From positions 51,893,550 through 51,957,549 of the forward strand of contig OV277864.1 in NCBI GenBank assembly GCA_922989275.2: DNA of 64,000 nucleotides. Direction: 5' to 3'. Under the pieces are notes generated by a model, which was not told where the DNA came from, did no database searches, and saw nothing but the letters and a program-made list of their open reading frames with translations. A program made the position numbers and the translations under genes. Positions 22,425 to 33,121 of this stretch are shown here, one piece after another (position 1 is the first letter of the stretch; the number at the start of each line of letters is the position of its first letter). The DNA is from Gari tellinella. Lineage: Eukaryota; Mollusca; Bivalvia; Cardiida; Psammobiidae.

Positions 22425-22600
22425 GGATAAGTCCATTTTTAATCATAGGGATGCCTGGTCAAACTTTTCATTCTCATTTTGTTTTATATTGAAATAGTGT
22501 AGACTCTGATCAGACGCCGCATTATGCGGCGTCTGATCAGAGTCTACACTGTTTGCCTATGTCCCATATATGGGATCGTGGGCAAAAATTGGTTAATACC
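22425..22600. mobile_element. TTAA-type MITE remainder with perfect palindromic core
   Basis: GGGATGCCTGGTC and TCCCATATATGGGAT match the CCCATTTATGCCC family (46525). The core at 22496-22548 is essentially perfect: GTGTAGACTCTGATCAGACG on the left and CGTCTGATCAGAGTCTACAC on the right. Confidence 0.7.
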
Positions 22601-22950
22601 CTTAGATAGCTGAGAATTACTTAGCTTACATTTGCAAACATTATGAAACAACATCAGACGCCACGTGGTGCGGCGTCAGATCTAGGTTTAAACTGTTTGT
22701 CAATCGGCATTATGTTTCTATTTGCCATGATGTCAAATAATAATGCTTTGGAGAGACAAAAGTAAATGACAATTTTAAGCAATTTAAACTGCAGCAGAGA
22801 AAGCATTAGACACGATTGTTTTGTTTTGGGACCAACAGTAAGCAATGTTGTAAGGAGGGAATCATTGTTTGGACAGCTGTTATAGGGAGGGAAAACCTTA
22901 ATAACAATAACACAAGTATTGTTGCAGGCGACAATATTACCCTTTATATA

Positions 22951-23196
22951 CAGTGGATAATTTGTTATTCTTTCCGGTTTAAACGCAAACGTACACAAAC
23001 GCAAAGCACTAAAACGTAGAAAAGAACAACTTTTGGACAATTCTGATATTTCATGTTTATCATGGTGGCAAACAGTTAGGAGCCTCATCAGACGCCGGGT
23101 TACCCGGCGTCTGATCTGGCTCCAAACTGTTTGCATTTGAAATGATAGTTTTAGCGTAAACGCGTTTATTGGGAAAGAATAACAGATTATCCACTG
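22951..23196. mobile_element. TA-flanked MITE (CAGTGGAGAA family)
   Basis: TA at 22949-22950 and 23197-23198. Ends CAGTGGATAATTTGTTATTC and GAATAACAGATTATCCACTG. The core at about 23068-23135 has arms CAGACGCCGGG and CCCGGCGTCTG. Inside one arm is GTTTAAACGCAAACGTACAC. The open frame crossing it (22654-23136, minus) is a by-product of stop-poor repeat sequence. Confidence 0.9.
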
Positions 23197-23267
23197 TACA
23201 TTATATAACCCTTATCATGCTGATTTTTCCTCTGCTTATGATATATCGTCTGCATAAAACAATTATA

Positions 23268-23434
23268 TAGAGGATAACTGTTTTTTTCAGTGTAAGATCG
23301 AAATTTAATCCATTGAGTGAACATCAGACGTTATATTTTCACGAGTGGCGAAGCCACGAGTGAAAATATAACAGTCTGATGTTCACGAAATGGATTAAAT
23401 TCGATCTTACACTGAAAAAACACAGTTATTCTAT
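23268..23434. mobile_element. Long hairpin element
   Basis: The arms pair over ~70 bp: TTTCAGTGTAAGATCGAA and TTCGATCTTACACTGAAA outside, GTTATATTTTCACGAGTGGC and CCACGAGTGAAAATATAAC inside, loop GAAG near 23350. The ends ATAGAGGATAACTG and CAGTTATTCTAT are imperfect inverted repeats. Confidence 0.8.
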
Positions 23435-24072
23435 TTATTTATGCTTTTAAGCCACTTTTTAAACGAAATTGTTTAAAAATTGAAAGCGAACGTACATTAT
23501 TTATCCCGTGCTGAGCCCCACGTTTTATGTCGAACACATGCGCGTGACAGTTGGCGGTATAATGACGTCACTCGTTGCTCCCGAGTTTGGATTCGTGCTC
23601 TTCCGGTGAGTAGTTCGCGACAAATCGGACTGCCGGAATTTAACGATAAGACACGATTGACTACGATTCTTGGGGAGCCCTACGGGGAAAATTCATAATA
23701 AAAAGCGATTGGTGATAATCCACTGCAGTGGATTACCAAGTGATCATCCACTGCTATTTCGTGGTAATCCACCGAAAAGCATAAATAAAATGACATCTGT
23801 ATTATTATTTTTTAACATGTCGATTGAGAACAATACATATCAGTTGCGCTTAGCACGATAAGCGTTAATGTAAAAATTCGGGAAAGTGTGCAAGTAATGA
23901 ATTACAGGGGACTGCTAATTAACAAAAACCACTTTTAAACAATTGTACATATAATGAAGAAGGTAGTCGTAATTACATTGCAGTTACTCGCATGAAACCA
24001 TGAAAAGATCATAACAGCTCGCAATTACTCTAAGTTCACACTTGAAAATGGCAAAAATCGTAAGACAACTTA

Positions 24073-24785
24073 TACAGTGCTCCCTCTCTACAACAACACC
24101 CTGTTGGAGACATAGATTGTTTGTTGTTCCGAAGGAGTTGTTATGGGGAGGGAACGTGGCTTACATTTACAGATAGCTGAAATCAATATCAGACACCGGT
24201 CAACGCGGCGTCTGAGCTAGCTTCAAACTGTTTGCCGCCCGTCATTATGTTTTTTCAGTCAAAATACAGTGAAACCCCTCTAAACCGGACATGTGTGGGG
24301 ACAACAAAAATGTCCGGTTTAAAAGGATTTCCGGTTTAGAGGGGTTTTAACTTATTTTTAGTATGGAAGATAGCTGACAACTTAAAGCAGGTTGAACGTA
24401 AAGCAGAATGCGCCTTAAAGCGCATTCTGCTTTACTTTCAACCTGTTTTAAGCTATCATATGCTAGAATGTACACATTATTTTCTTCAGTGTAAGAAAAA
24501 TCGAAGACGTAATAAGGCGTGTTGATTGTGTGATGGGTAAAAAAAAAGGATTGGAAACGGGACCAAAACTTTTGTCCGGTTTAGAGAGGATTCCGGTATT
24601 TAGAGGTTCCGGTTTAGAGGGGGTTCACTGTATACAATATGTGAGTTAGAGACAAGCAGCAAGACGACAATACTTAGAAGACAATAGTGCAGCAGTGAAG
24701 TTGTTGGACATAATTGTATTGTTAAGGGACAGCGACAAGCGTTGTTGTAAGGAGGGAATCGTTGCTCAGAGAGTCGTTGTGGAGA
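24073..24785. mobile_element. MITE, 'CTCCCTC..ACAACA' family, carrying nested insertions
   Basis: Left CTCCCTCTCTACAACAAC, then GGAGTTGTTATGGGGAGGGA, an eroded core at about 24190-24236, and the right end GTTGTAAGGAGGGAATCGTT near 24733. It is interrupted at 24267-24630 by a TA-flanked MITE. A further partial copy follows at about 24840-24990. Confidence 0.6.
24267..24630. mobile_element. TA-flanked MITE (CAGTGAAACCCCTC termini) with nested TTAA-type MITE
   Basis: TA flanks it at 24265-24266 and 24631-24632. Ends CAGTGAAACCCCTCTAAACC and GGTTTAGAGGGGGTTCACTG. It also has repeated CCGGTTTA motifs near both ends. A CCCTTTACC-family MITE without clear ends (about 24352-24546, core arms AAAGCAGAATGCGCCTT and GCGCATTCTGCTTT) sits inside. 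Confidence 0.8.
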
Positions 24786-25088
24786 AGGACTTATTTACTT
24801 AATTATACATGTGTGTGTCATACGTAGAGACCTATAGACACATTCGTATAACGCGGCGCCTGATCTGGATCCAAGCTGTTTGCAATTGTAAGCCAATTTT
24901 CCTCTGTATAACGACTCCCTCCGAACAACGCACGCATTTTGTCTCCCATTTTCTTTCGTTGTAGAGAGGGGACGCTGTACTTGCAAAACACCAATATTAC
25001 TGTTTAAGTTCTATACGAACAATCTTAAGCCAATTATGCCTAAGTGGAATCGTCCATACTTATATATTTAATAAGTCATATACTCATA

Positions 25089-25329
25089 CCCTTTACCTGC
25101 CAATTTCTAGTATTGAATATATGTGACCACTTAAAGCAGGTTGAAAGTAAAACAGAATGCGCCCTTAGGCGCATTCTGCTTTACTTTCAATCTGCTTTAA
25201 GCTTCCATGTGCTAGAATATATACAATATTGCCTATGCTATAATATTCATGACTGATTAAATTGGAACTATTTTCTTCAGCGGAGGAATACATCATATGC
25301 GCTAAAAGGCGCTCCTATTGGGGTAAGGG
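25089..25329. mobile_element. TTAA-type MITE (CCCTTTACC family)
   Basis: Left CCCTTTACCTGCCAATTTC, right TTGGGGTAAGGG followed by TTAA (25330-25333); the left TTAA has decayed to CATA. The core has arms AAGTAAAACAGAATGCGCC and GGCGCATTCTGCTTTACTT. Confidence 0.85.
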
Positions 25330-25661
25330 TTAAAGGTTGCCTGATCTGGTATGTCTTATACCACATCAGATATATCACATACAACGTGTGAAGCAATCCT
25401 AACATGGCAGAGTATAGTGAAGACCGAAAACAAATGGTCAAACGTGTAAGAATCCGCATACTTATACGAAGTCTGATATACGTAAAGATTAGGAGAGAAA
25501 TAAGTGTTTCCAATTAGGATATCGGACATTGATTTCAGGCTGCTTGCAACTGACCACGAACTTGCGACCCGTAAATTATAGTAAGAAAACAATAATCCAT
25601 TCAACGCCAAAGGCTTTAAAAGTAGCGTTTGTAATAATATTTTTTTCTTTAACATATTTAA

Positions 25662-25905
25662 CCCTTTCCCTTATAGAAGCGACTTTTAGCACATTCATTT
25701 TATTCATCCGCTGAAGAAAATAGTTCCAAATTATACCGTAATGAATATGTGTCATATTAATATTTTCCTTATTCTAGCAGTTAATAGCTTAAAGCAGGCT
25801 GAAAGTAAAGCAGAATGCGCCTTAGGGCGCATTCTGCTTTACTTTCAACCTACTTTAAGTAGTCACATATCTTCAATACTAGAAACAATGCTATCAGGTA
25901 AAGGG
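25662..25905. mobile_element. TTAA-flanked MITE (CCCTTTACC family), opposite orientation
   Basis: TTAA at 25658-25661 and 25906-25909. Ends CCCTTTCCCTTATAGAAGCG and GCTATCAGGTAAAGGG. The core has arms GAAAGTAAAGCAGAATGCGC and GCGCATTCTGCTTTACTTTC around CTTAGG. It lies 0.33 kb from the inverse copy at 25089-25329. Confidence 0.9.
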
Positions 25906-25949
25906 TTAAGTCAAGCATTGAAAAGGAGGTACAAAGGTTGACAATTTTG

Positions 25950-26148
25950 TACAACCTAATGAAAACAGTTTGGCCCAGGATCTGACGCCGTGTTACCTGG
26001 TGTCAGATCAGGTTCCAAACTGCTTGCAACTCATATATTAAAATTTATAGTCCGAATCGCCTACAATCTGCTGTTTCCTAAGTTTTATTGCAATGTATTT
26101 GCGTTTGGTTTGCGTTTAAACGGGAACTAATAACAACTTTTTTCATTG
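25950..26148. mobile_element. Diverged TA-type MITE (CAGTGGAGAA family)
   Basis: Core AACAGTTTGGCCCAGGATCT with GGTGTCAGATCAGGTTCCAA, then GCGTTTGGTTTGCGTTTAAA and GGGAACTAATAACAACTTTT, as in better copies. The left end is not resolved. Confidence 0.6.
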
Positions 26149-26559
26149 TACTTGGTGCCTATATGTACATGTAAGTGTTTTCAGAAATGCAATAAGTTAA
26201 AACGGCCTGAATAAACAGTGTAGACCTTGATCAGACTGTTCACTCATGAAAATGTACTAAAGTGTTTGTCAATACGTTGCACCTTTTGGACGCATTTCTG
26301 TATGATAAAGGTAATCAGTTGATTTTAGAAAACTTACAGCAATTATACAGGGTGTCCCACTTTTTAGGGTTTTTACGTTTACTTTGGCCTTCTAATTCAG
26401 TATTATCGATCAGTGACCGTTTGTTAACTTCGGTCAGTCTTCCCATTAGTGTAGGGATAAGAAGTCACCAAATGGTTTTTCTGAGTAGGACGGAAATGAG
26501 CTAAATACAGTCAACACTGTCATAAGCATCCTATGAATGAATAGTATGATGATCTTTGA

Positions 26560-26645
26560 AGACATTTGACCGCTTAATGCAGGACACATGACATTTAGAA
26601 AGCTCTTATAGGAGCTTTCTGCATGAAAGCTGTCCTGCATAAGGC
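26560..26645. repeat. Isolated palindrome
   Basis: Arms GCTTAATGCAGGACA...TTTAGAAAGCTC and GAGCTTTCTGCATGAAA...TGTCCTGCATAAG around TTATAG. It resembles the core of the CAGTAAAACC family (GAAAGCTCC) with different outer arms. Confidence 0.65.
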
Positions 26646-27061
26646 TGCAAACACTCTTTAATATTACCAATGTATCGTCTAGGTAGATGCCTTTTACACA
26701 TGTTTAGCTGTATTAATGTATTGCGTGCATGCCAGCTGTGACGAGTATGCCTCATTACCGATGTTACTTTACATGGTATTACAAGTGATAACCGTGTATC
26801 CTATATAATCCTCACTCGCTAATTGCGATTTGAATTGCATTTGCAAACAGTTTAGATCCATATCTAAGGCACGGAATCCTGGCGCCTGGTTAGTACTTAA
26901 ATTTGTTTTACATTTGAACCGTTGTTTCTATATGAAATTGTTTAAAATTTTACAATTTGCTTTAAGGCAGTTCTATGGTTATGTGGTTAGGCAAATCCTG
27001 TTTGACGTTTATGGAGAAGACTTTGACCAGACGTTACACAATTTGTCCATCACCCAAACTA

Positions 27062-27214
27062 CAGTCGAACTTCGATATCTCGAATTCGGTTTTGTCGAAC
27101 ATATCCGTATTTCAAAGTTAAAACGTGGATGAGCCGAGCATGAAATAATGCAGTTCGTATGTCGAACTATCGGATGGTTCGAGTTAAAGGAGTCGAGATA
27201 TCGAAGTTCGACTG
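27062..27214. mobile_element. TA-flanked MITE (CAGTCGAAC family)
   Basis: TA at 27060-27061 and 27215-27216. Ends CAGTCGAACTTCGATATCTC and GAGATATCGAAGTTCGACTG are perfect inverted repeats. 153 bp. This is the youngest-looking copy of its family here. Confidence 0.9.
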
Positions 27215-27307
27215 TATTTCACTGCCGAGTTTTGAATACTGCCGTCTGAAAGATTTTGTCAAGTCAGATGGTTTAGTATTTTTTAATGAAACAATATCGA
27301 TACGAGT

Positions 27308-27362
27308 GTCAAACAGTTTGAATCCTGATCAGACGCCGCATACAGAATCAACACTGTTTGTG
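27308..27362. repeat. Asymmetric palindromic core
   Basis: The left arm is intact (AACAGTTTGAATCCTGATCAG then ACGCCGC). The right arm is replaced by AGAATCAACACTGTTTG. This may be a recombinant of two core types. Confidence 0.5.
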
Positions 27363-28016
27363 GCACCTATGTCAGTGATTGAGTTAACACATCTAACCCT
27401 AGCGACGAGTATATTTGTTATTTACAACCAACATACGACCTATGAATGATACACTGTGCAAACAATGTAGACCTAGATCAAAATGCTCTCACAGGAGTGT
27501 ACATATCAATGTATAAACGTTTTTATTGTTGCCACACGTTGTTGAAATTAATCCTATATAGTTACACGGATTAAATTATTTAAATTTGGGGTTTTTCATA
27601 GTTTCAAGAGTGAACGATGTGAAAGCATCTAAAATTTATTGGATACGCAGGGACGTTTTTGTACGGGTATTTCGAAATGCCTTCCACAAATGAGATAGCT
27701 TGGTAATGTGTCTGTATCCAATATTGTGAAGTAATATATATTTATATGTCTAAACACACACAATCGAAAAAGAAAATGTATTTCGATGTATGATTAGGAT
27801 ACAGCCTGTGTACCATTCGCACATTTGATTTCATTTAAGAGACATCTACATTGATTTGGAGTTATGGACGTACAAATTGAGATAGACGATACTTTAGTAT
27901 GAGAGCGGTTAGCGAAAAGTAGATACAACAAGAAGTATTCGATTGATTCATTTGTTATTAGATTGGTTGTACGGTTCATTTGGTTTTGAAATCCAAAGCA
28001 TAGCTTGGACCATTTA

Positions 28017-28219
28017 CAGTAAAACATCGCTTGTACGACCTCTAGATCGTGTTATTTACAAGGTGTTTACGACAGGTGCTTGCTTAAATCTAGGTGTGAA
28101 TAAAATAGAAATATTTAAGGAGCTTTCTGTTTTAATGTAACCTTGCTGTAAGTTGTCCCCTGTCTTTTATACAAGCAATTATCATTTATTTTAATGGCCG
28201 TAAAAGAGACATGTTACTG
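28017..28219. mobile_element. TA-flanked MITE (CAGTAAAACC family)
   Basis: TA at 28015-28016 and 28220-28221. Ends CAGTAAAACATCGCTTGTAC and AGAGACATGTTACTG. Core AAATAGAAATATTTAAGGAG and AGCTTTCTGTTTTAATGTAA, with ACAGGTGCTTGCTT and AAGTTGTCCCCTGT outside. Confidence 0.75.
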
Positions 28220-28804
28220 TATTGTTTGACTTATCGGTGTATCAGTCAATCCGTTTGTGTACCCTTTGTCCCGTGCAAACTTTTTATATCATATCAGTCT
28301 AGGGTTACCACACTAGGGGTATAAACATATATATCTTGTGATGGGAGAGTAGAAAATTATATGTTCAGGTCAAATATAGATTAAACGATAGCCTGTCAGG
28401 ATGATATTCCTGATACATCATCAGCTAGATTTTGATATCTGATTTTGTGTGTAAAACATATCGAGAATAACCGAGTGTGACATACCATTTTCAGACCACT
28501 GTTTCAGACATTGGTCATGGCATAAATTCGTATACCATATCTAGGCAAGGAATACAATATTTAGGGCGTGAATACATCCTTGGATGGCGGAGTGTAGCAT
28601 ACTACTTCCATGTTACCTTTTCCTTGTCCTTGAATTTGAGTTCAGTAAAACATTAGCCTGTCAGGCGCATATTTACTATAACACCTAAGGTACACTAGAT
28701 GGTGTACATTCACGGCTACTGTGACAGCTGAAAAACCGTCAACCACATCAGCTCGAAAATAAACAATGAAATTAGAAATGTTGACAAACAAACACAAAAA
28801 TGAC

Positions 28805-28955
28805 GATATGAAAGCAGCTTGAACCCAGATCAGACGCCGTGTAACGCCCTCTATTGGTACTATATTTCCCTCCGACTCTGACTCTCTACGACCAACACAT
28901 ACACTATTTGTCTCCCCGAGGGTGTTGTTGTAGAGCAGGAGCCCTGTATTGGTAA
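28805..28955. mobile_element. Partial MITE, 'CTCCCTC..ACAACA' family
   Basis: Left half of the core (AGCTTGAACCCAGATCAGAC), then CTCTACGACCAACACATACA and TTGTTGTAGAGCAGGAGCCC. Ends approximate. Confidence 0.5.
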
Positions 28956-29697
28956 ATATGTAGTAATCAGCTCTCAACTAATGTCATGCCACGATTAAAT
29001 GACTTGCCTAATTAGCTCACACATCCCTGAAACATTTAGTGGACACTTCCAATATGCTATTAAGTTTAATCAATCTGATATTAAATATGGTCGATTTAAA
29101 CTACATATTTTTAAATGACAAACAGTGTCGACCCTGATCAGAACGCTCGTGCGTGTTTTCTTTTCGTTATAACACCGTTTGTTATTCAAGTGTATACTCA
29201 TCGCTCCTAGAGTTTAATGTGTTCATGTTACTATGTACTGTTAACCCAAACATGTTATATGTTGCAAGACAAGTAATACTATATATTATGTTTTCTTCAG
29301 TATATGTAAAGAATATGGTAAATGAAACATCAATGATAAGTTTATATTCCAATCTGACTTCAATTTACTCTCAATCTGGTTCAGATCTCTATTTGTTGCA
29401 AATAGCAAAGCAGGGCAGCTTCGCTGCGAAAGGGATATGATATGCGTAAACTGAAGAGATATTATTCGCTCTACTTTAGGCGAAACTAAACGCACACGCA
29501 GGGCTATAAAATATAAACGGATACTTTCTAGATATTTGTTTTAGATTGTTCCGAAGTATGTCTATCTGAGTAGAGCACAGTTTTTAGATTGCCTACTCGT
29601 TGTTAAACCTCATTTCAAACTGGTTGCATTATGATATCTCTTTCAGCATCATGAACCAGTCCTGTTTAAAATATTCTCATCACATTTGCATACACTG

Positions 29698-29792
29698 CAT
29701 ACCTTTAATGCGCATTCTGCTTTAATGCCAACCTGCTTTAAATGGTCAATTGTATTCGAAACTAGAAACAGCCTATGGGGTAAAGGGTTAAA
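29698..29792. mobile_element. Right part of a TTAA-type MITE (CCCTTTACC family)
   Basis: GCGCATTCTGCTTTAATGCC, AACCTGCTTTAAATGGTCAA, then GGGGTAAAGGG and TTAA. The left half is missing. Confidence 0.65.
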
Positions 29793-30266
29793 GTCAGGAG
29801 AAACGAAAGAAATGTATACCATTACAGGATTTATCATTTTCGTTGTTTTTTCTTGCAACGAGGTTTTGAAAACTTTCAACTGTCTTGATAGAGTATGTTT
29901 ATTGCCGTTTTTATTTTGTACTCATAGAATTATATTTCGTCTAAATTCAGTCTGCCTTATGTTAACTGATTATTGTCGAGCTGTTTTTGTTTACTTAAAA
30001 TTCCAGCTAGCATTATTTATGAGTTCTCGATTTTTGCATTTGAATTGTAGACGTATTGATAGGGATAACACAGTTTTCGGATCAAAAGTCTAGACCGGTG
30101 TCCATACTGTTTCCAAACGTTGCAGTTTGTCGTTGAAAAGGTTGACAGTGCTGAATGTAGCAGATTATATTTCTGTCTATGTTGTGAATGTTTTATATCG
30201 ATAATCAGTTATCTCTTGTGTGTTTTAAATACTTTATTTGAAACTATAATCGTGCATTAACACTTA

Positions 30267-30512
30267 CAGTGGAGAATGTGTTATTCTTTCCCAATAAACG
30301 CGTTTACGCTAAAACTATTATTTACAATACAAACAGTTTGGAGCCAGATCAGACGCCGGGTAACCCGGCGTCTGATCAGGCTTCAAACTGTTTGCCACCA
30401 GGATAAACATGAATTATCAGAATTGTCTAAAAGTTGTTTTTTTCTACGTTTTAGTGCTTTGCGTTTGCGTACGTTTGCGTATAAACGGGAAAGAATAACA
30501 GATTATCCACTG
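30267..30512. mobile_element. TA-flanked MITE (CAGTGGAGAA family), well preserved
   Basis: TA at 30265-30266 and 30513-30514. Ends CAGTGGAGAATGTGTTATTC and GAATAACAGATTATCCACTG. The core (about 30334-30400) has arms GATCAGACGCCGGG and CCCGGCGTCTGATC. 246 bp. Confidence 0.9.
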
Positions 30513-31156
30513 TACCGTTGTGCAGTAGACTCATGGGAAGCATTTTTAAAATTAGAGAAAACGTTTTGCATTATACTGACAACACACACACATTTTACTG
30601 AAGTTTCTGTAGGCACAAAGTTATGATATTTTTGTTTTGTGCTGTTTTATAAAATAGTTCTGCAAATTGCTCTTACTCTATGCCTTACGCCGAGATAAAT
30701 GCCACTCGGATTATAGGTTTATTTAATTAAAACATGCACCAAATTACATATATTTACACTTGTTGACAAAAATTGTTTAAGCAGATACCGTCACAACAGC
30801 GCAGTACAATTGAATAATCTTAAAGAATTTGCTTGCTTTTAAAACATTTTTCAAAATATTAAACAAACCTTATGCTCATATCCAGTATGACTTATTATCT
30901 AACAAAGTTTAGATTTAACGTTTTTAATCATGTCCGGGTGTTCTTGGCTCCTACTTTTTGTCCTCACCACTTCACAACGGGGCATACAGTTTTCCTTCAT
31001 CTCGAGCAAATATTCTTCCTCCATCAACTGGATTCAATTTTCGTTTGTTTTTCGAAAGTTACCCAGAAAGATGTCACATGGATAGCGGCTTTCCCTGTTA
31101 CGTCTTATTGCTGAAACTGCCATATCAATTGCAAGAACTAAACTATTCTTCTTTTA

Positions 31157-31405
31157 CGAACGAAAGAACGTTATTCTTTCCCAATAAACTAGTGCATATT
31201 TAAGCTGCTATGCCCGTTGCAAACATTTATGAAACAGATCAGGCGCCGGTATATACCCGGCGTCTGATCAGGCTTTAAATTATTCGCCATTCAGATTGAA
31301 ATGAGCAGTCATAATTTGCAGCAAGTTGACATTCGCTACATTTTAGTGCACTACGTTTGCGTTTTGTTTGCGTTTAAACGGAAAAGAATAACGTCTTCTC
31401 GACAG
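31157..31405. mobile_element. TA-flanked MITE (CAGTGGAGAA family), older copy
   Basis: TA flanks; ends CGAACGAAAGAACGTTATTC and GAATAACGTCTTCTCGACAG. Core GATCAGGCGCCGGTATATAC with CCGGCGTCTGATCAGGC. It ends 12 bp before the next copy. Confidence 0.75.
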
Positions 31406-31417
31406 TAAGAGGTCGTA

Positions 31418-31663
31418 CAGTGGAGAATCTGTTATTCTTTCCCAATAAACGCGTTTACGCTAAAACTATTATTTCCAATACAAACAGTTTGGAGCCAGAT
31501 CAGACGCCGGGTAACCCGGCGTCTGATCAGGCTCCAAACTGTTTGCCACCAAGATAAACATGAATCATCAGAATTGTCTAAAAGTTGTTCTTTTCTACGT
31601 TTTAGTGCTTTGCGTTTGCGTACGTTTGCGTTTAAACGGGAAAGAATAACAGATTCTCCACTG
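31418..31663. mobile_element. TA-flanked MITE (CAGTGGAGAA family), best copy
   Basis: TA at 31416-31417 and 31664-31665. Perfect inverted termini: CAGTGGAGAATCTGTTATTC and GAATAACAGATTCTCCACTG. The central palindrome (about 31484-31550) has outer arms CAAACAGTTTGGAGCC and GGCTCCAAACTGTTTG. Nearly identical to 30267-30512, 52451-52695 and 54904-55149, which suggests recent spread. No ORF of transposase size. Confidence 0.92.
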
Positions 31664-31797
31664 TAATAAAGGCGTTTACTGAAGTGTATATGCCGGTTTT
31701 TTCAACTGGCAGCTCCGTATTATTTCGTTTTTGCCCGTTACTTCCAACATGGAGAAACACAATTTATTCGTGCATACATATCCATGTGAAAATATAT

Positions 31798-32039
31798 GTG
31801 CATTGCCCCCTCTCTACAAAACACCAAACGGGAGACAAAGGTTGCGTGTACTGTTCGGAGGGAGATGTTATAGGGAGCGAAAATTAAGAGTAGGTTTACA
31901 TTTATCAACAGCTTGAATCCAGACCAAGCGTAACGCGGCGTCTGATCCGGATTAAAACTATTTGTTATTCTTCATTATATTTATTCTGTCAAAATATCCA
32001 AAATATGAAATGCTGAGATAAAAATGGCAGACGACAACG
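31798..32039. mobile_element. Truncated MITE, 'CTCCCTC..ACAACA' family
   Basis: TTGCCCCCTCTCTACAAAAC, CTGTTCGGAGGGAGATGTTA, an eroded core (about 31910-31965), then AGACGACAA where the family match stops and the tRNA-like cluster region begins. Confidence 0.55.
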
Positions 32040-32314
32040 GAAAACTCCGATTATGAAAGCGCATGCTGTCGCTACCAAAGTTGAAATGCAAAGGCCCGCA
32101 TCGAAACTCCGCCTTGCCAGGTCAATAAAATTGGTCTAAACACGAGAAGAGAACAGCACAATATTGTCGATGATTTTTGAACTGGCACTCATCAGTTTCC
32201 GTCAATTTTCGTAGATGAAGTCAAGATTTTCTGTTAACTTTACAGGTAAAAATCACAAAATACATGTACAAAATGTACTTGGATGATAAACTGCACGAGC
32301 ATTAAAAAGCATTA

Positions 32315-32385
32315 CGGTCGCAATAGCACAGTGGCATGTGTCGCTGACTCAAAGACAGAGGTCGTGGATTCGAATCTAGGTAAGA
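32315..32385 (+). ncRNA. tRNA-like sequence
   Basis: A-box AATAGCACAGTGG (about 32332) and B-box TGGATTCGAATC (about 32365). The T-stem and the acceptor stem are imperfect. A-rich sequence follows. Probably tRNA-derived. Confidence 0.45.
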
Positions 32386-32501
32386 TCTAACTTAAATGAT
32401 ATAGGTATATGAGGTCTTTCTAAAAAAATAAAAATAAAATGGATATATTTTTATTGTAAATTTATTCTCTCTTTACATCAAATATATCTGTTAGTTTTGT
32501 A

Positions 32502-32745
32502 CAATTGAGAAAACTTTATTCTTTCACAATAAACGTGTTCGCGCTAAAACTATGATTTCCCTTGCAAAACAGTTAAGAACCAAATCAGACACCGGGTAAC
32601 CCGGCATCTGATCAGGCTCCGAACTGTTTGCCACACAGCTAAATATCAATAGTCAGAATTGTCAAAAAGTTGTTATTTTCGATATTTCAGTGTATTGCGT
32701 TTGCGTTCCTTTCGGAAACGGGAAATAATAACGGTTTATCCACTG
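32502..32745. mobile_element. TA-flanked MITE (CAGTGGAGAA family)
   Basis: Left CAATTGAGAAAACTTTATTC, right GATAATAACGG-like end AATAATAACGGTTTATCCAC then TG, with TA either side. Core CAGACACCGGGTAACCCGGC near 32585. Confidence 0.75.
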
Positions 32746-32834
32746 TAATATGTTTTATATCAATTTTATTTTCTTCATCCCGACACAATAATTTACAAAA
32801 AAACATCGCAAAAAGGTATGTATATTAAAGTTCT

Positions 32835-32910
32835 ATGACAGGGATCGAACTCACGACCCTGAAATGGGTTGATTCTATAGTCCGATTTTGACCCGTGAGC
32901 TGTGACCTTT
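32835..32910 (-). ncRNA. tRNA-like sequence
   Basis: On the minus strand the B-box is GAGTTCGATCCC (about 32840-32851) with a perfect short T-stem CAGG..CCTG region; the A-box (CACAGCTCACGGG) is weak. Confidence 0.4.
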
Positions 32911-33034
32911 AGGACGAGTCCATCCGTATAGGTAAAACGCATCACAAACCATGAAATTGTTCAGGAGTTACCTACCTCTCATGGTATACTGGGGATATAA
33001 TGTCTTTTGTATTGAAACTAAATCAATAATCGAG

Positions 33035-33121
33035 TTAGAGCAATAGGTAGCGGGTTCGGGTACTTGCTATAGTGTAAAAGGCTGTGGGTTCGGTTCCCAG
33101 TAGGATTTGCTTTTTTTTTTC
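33035..33121 (+). ncRNA. tRNA-like sequence with T-run
   Basis: GAGTTAGAGCAATAGGTAGC upstream, B-box GGGTTCGGTTCCC (about 33086-33098), then a run of ten T (about 33111-33120), a possible Pol III terminator. The D-arm is not canonical. Confidence 0.4.

Noticed and set aside
22654..23136. 160-codon minus-strand ORF and similar frames (QIRRRVTRRLIRLQTVCHQD) at 30276, 52550 and 54901
   Set aside because: They lie across copies of the TA-flanked MITE. The peptide recurs only because the DNA repeat recurs, and it appears on either strand of the palindrome.
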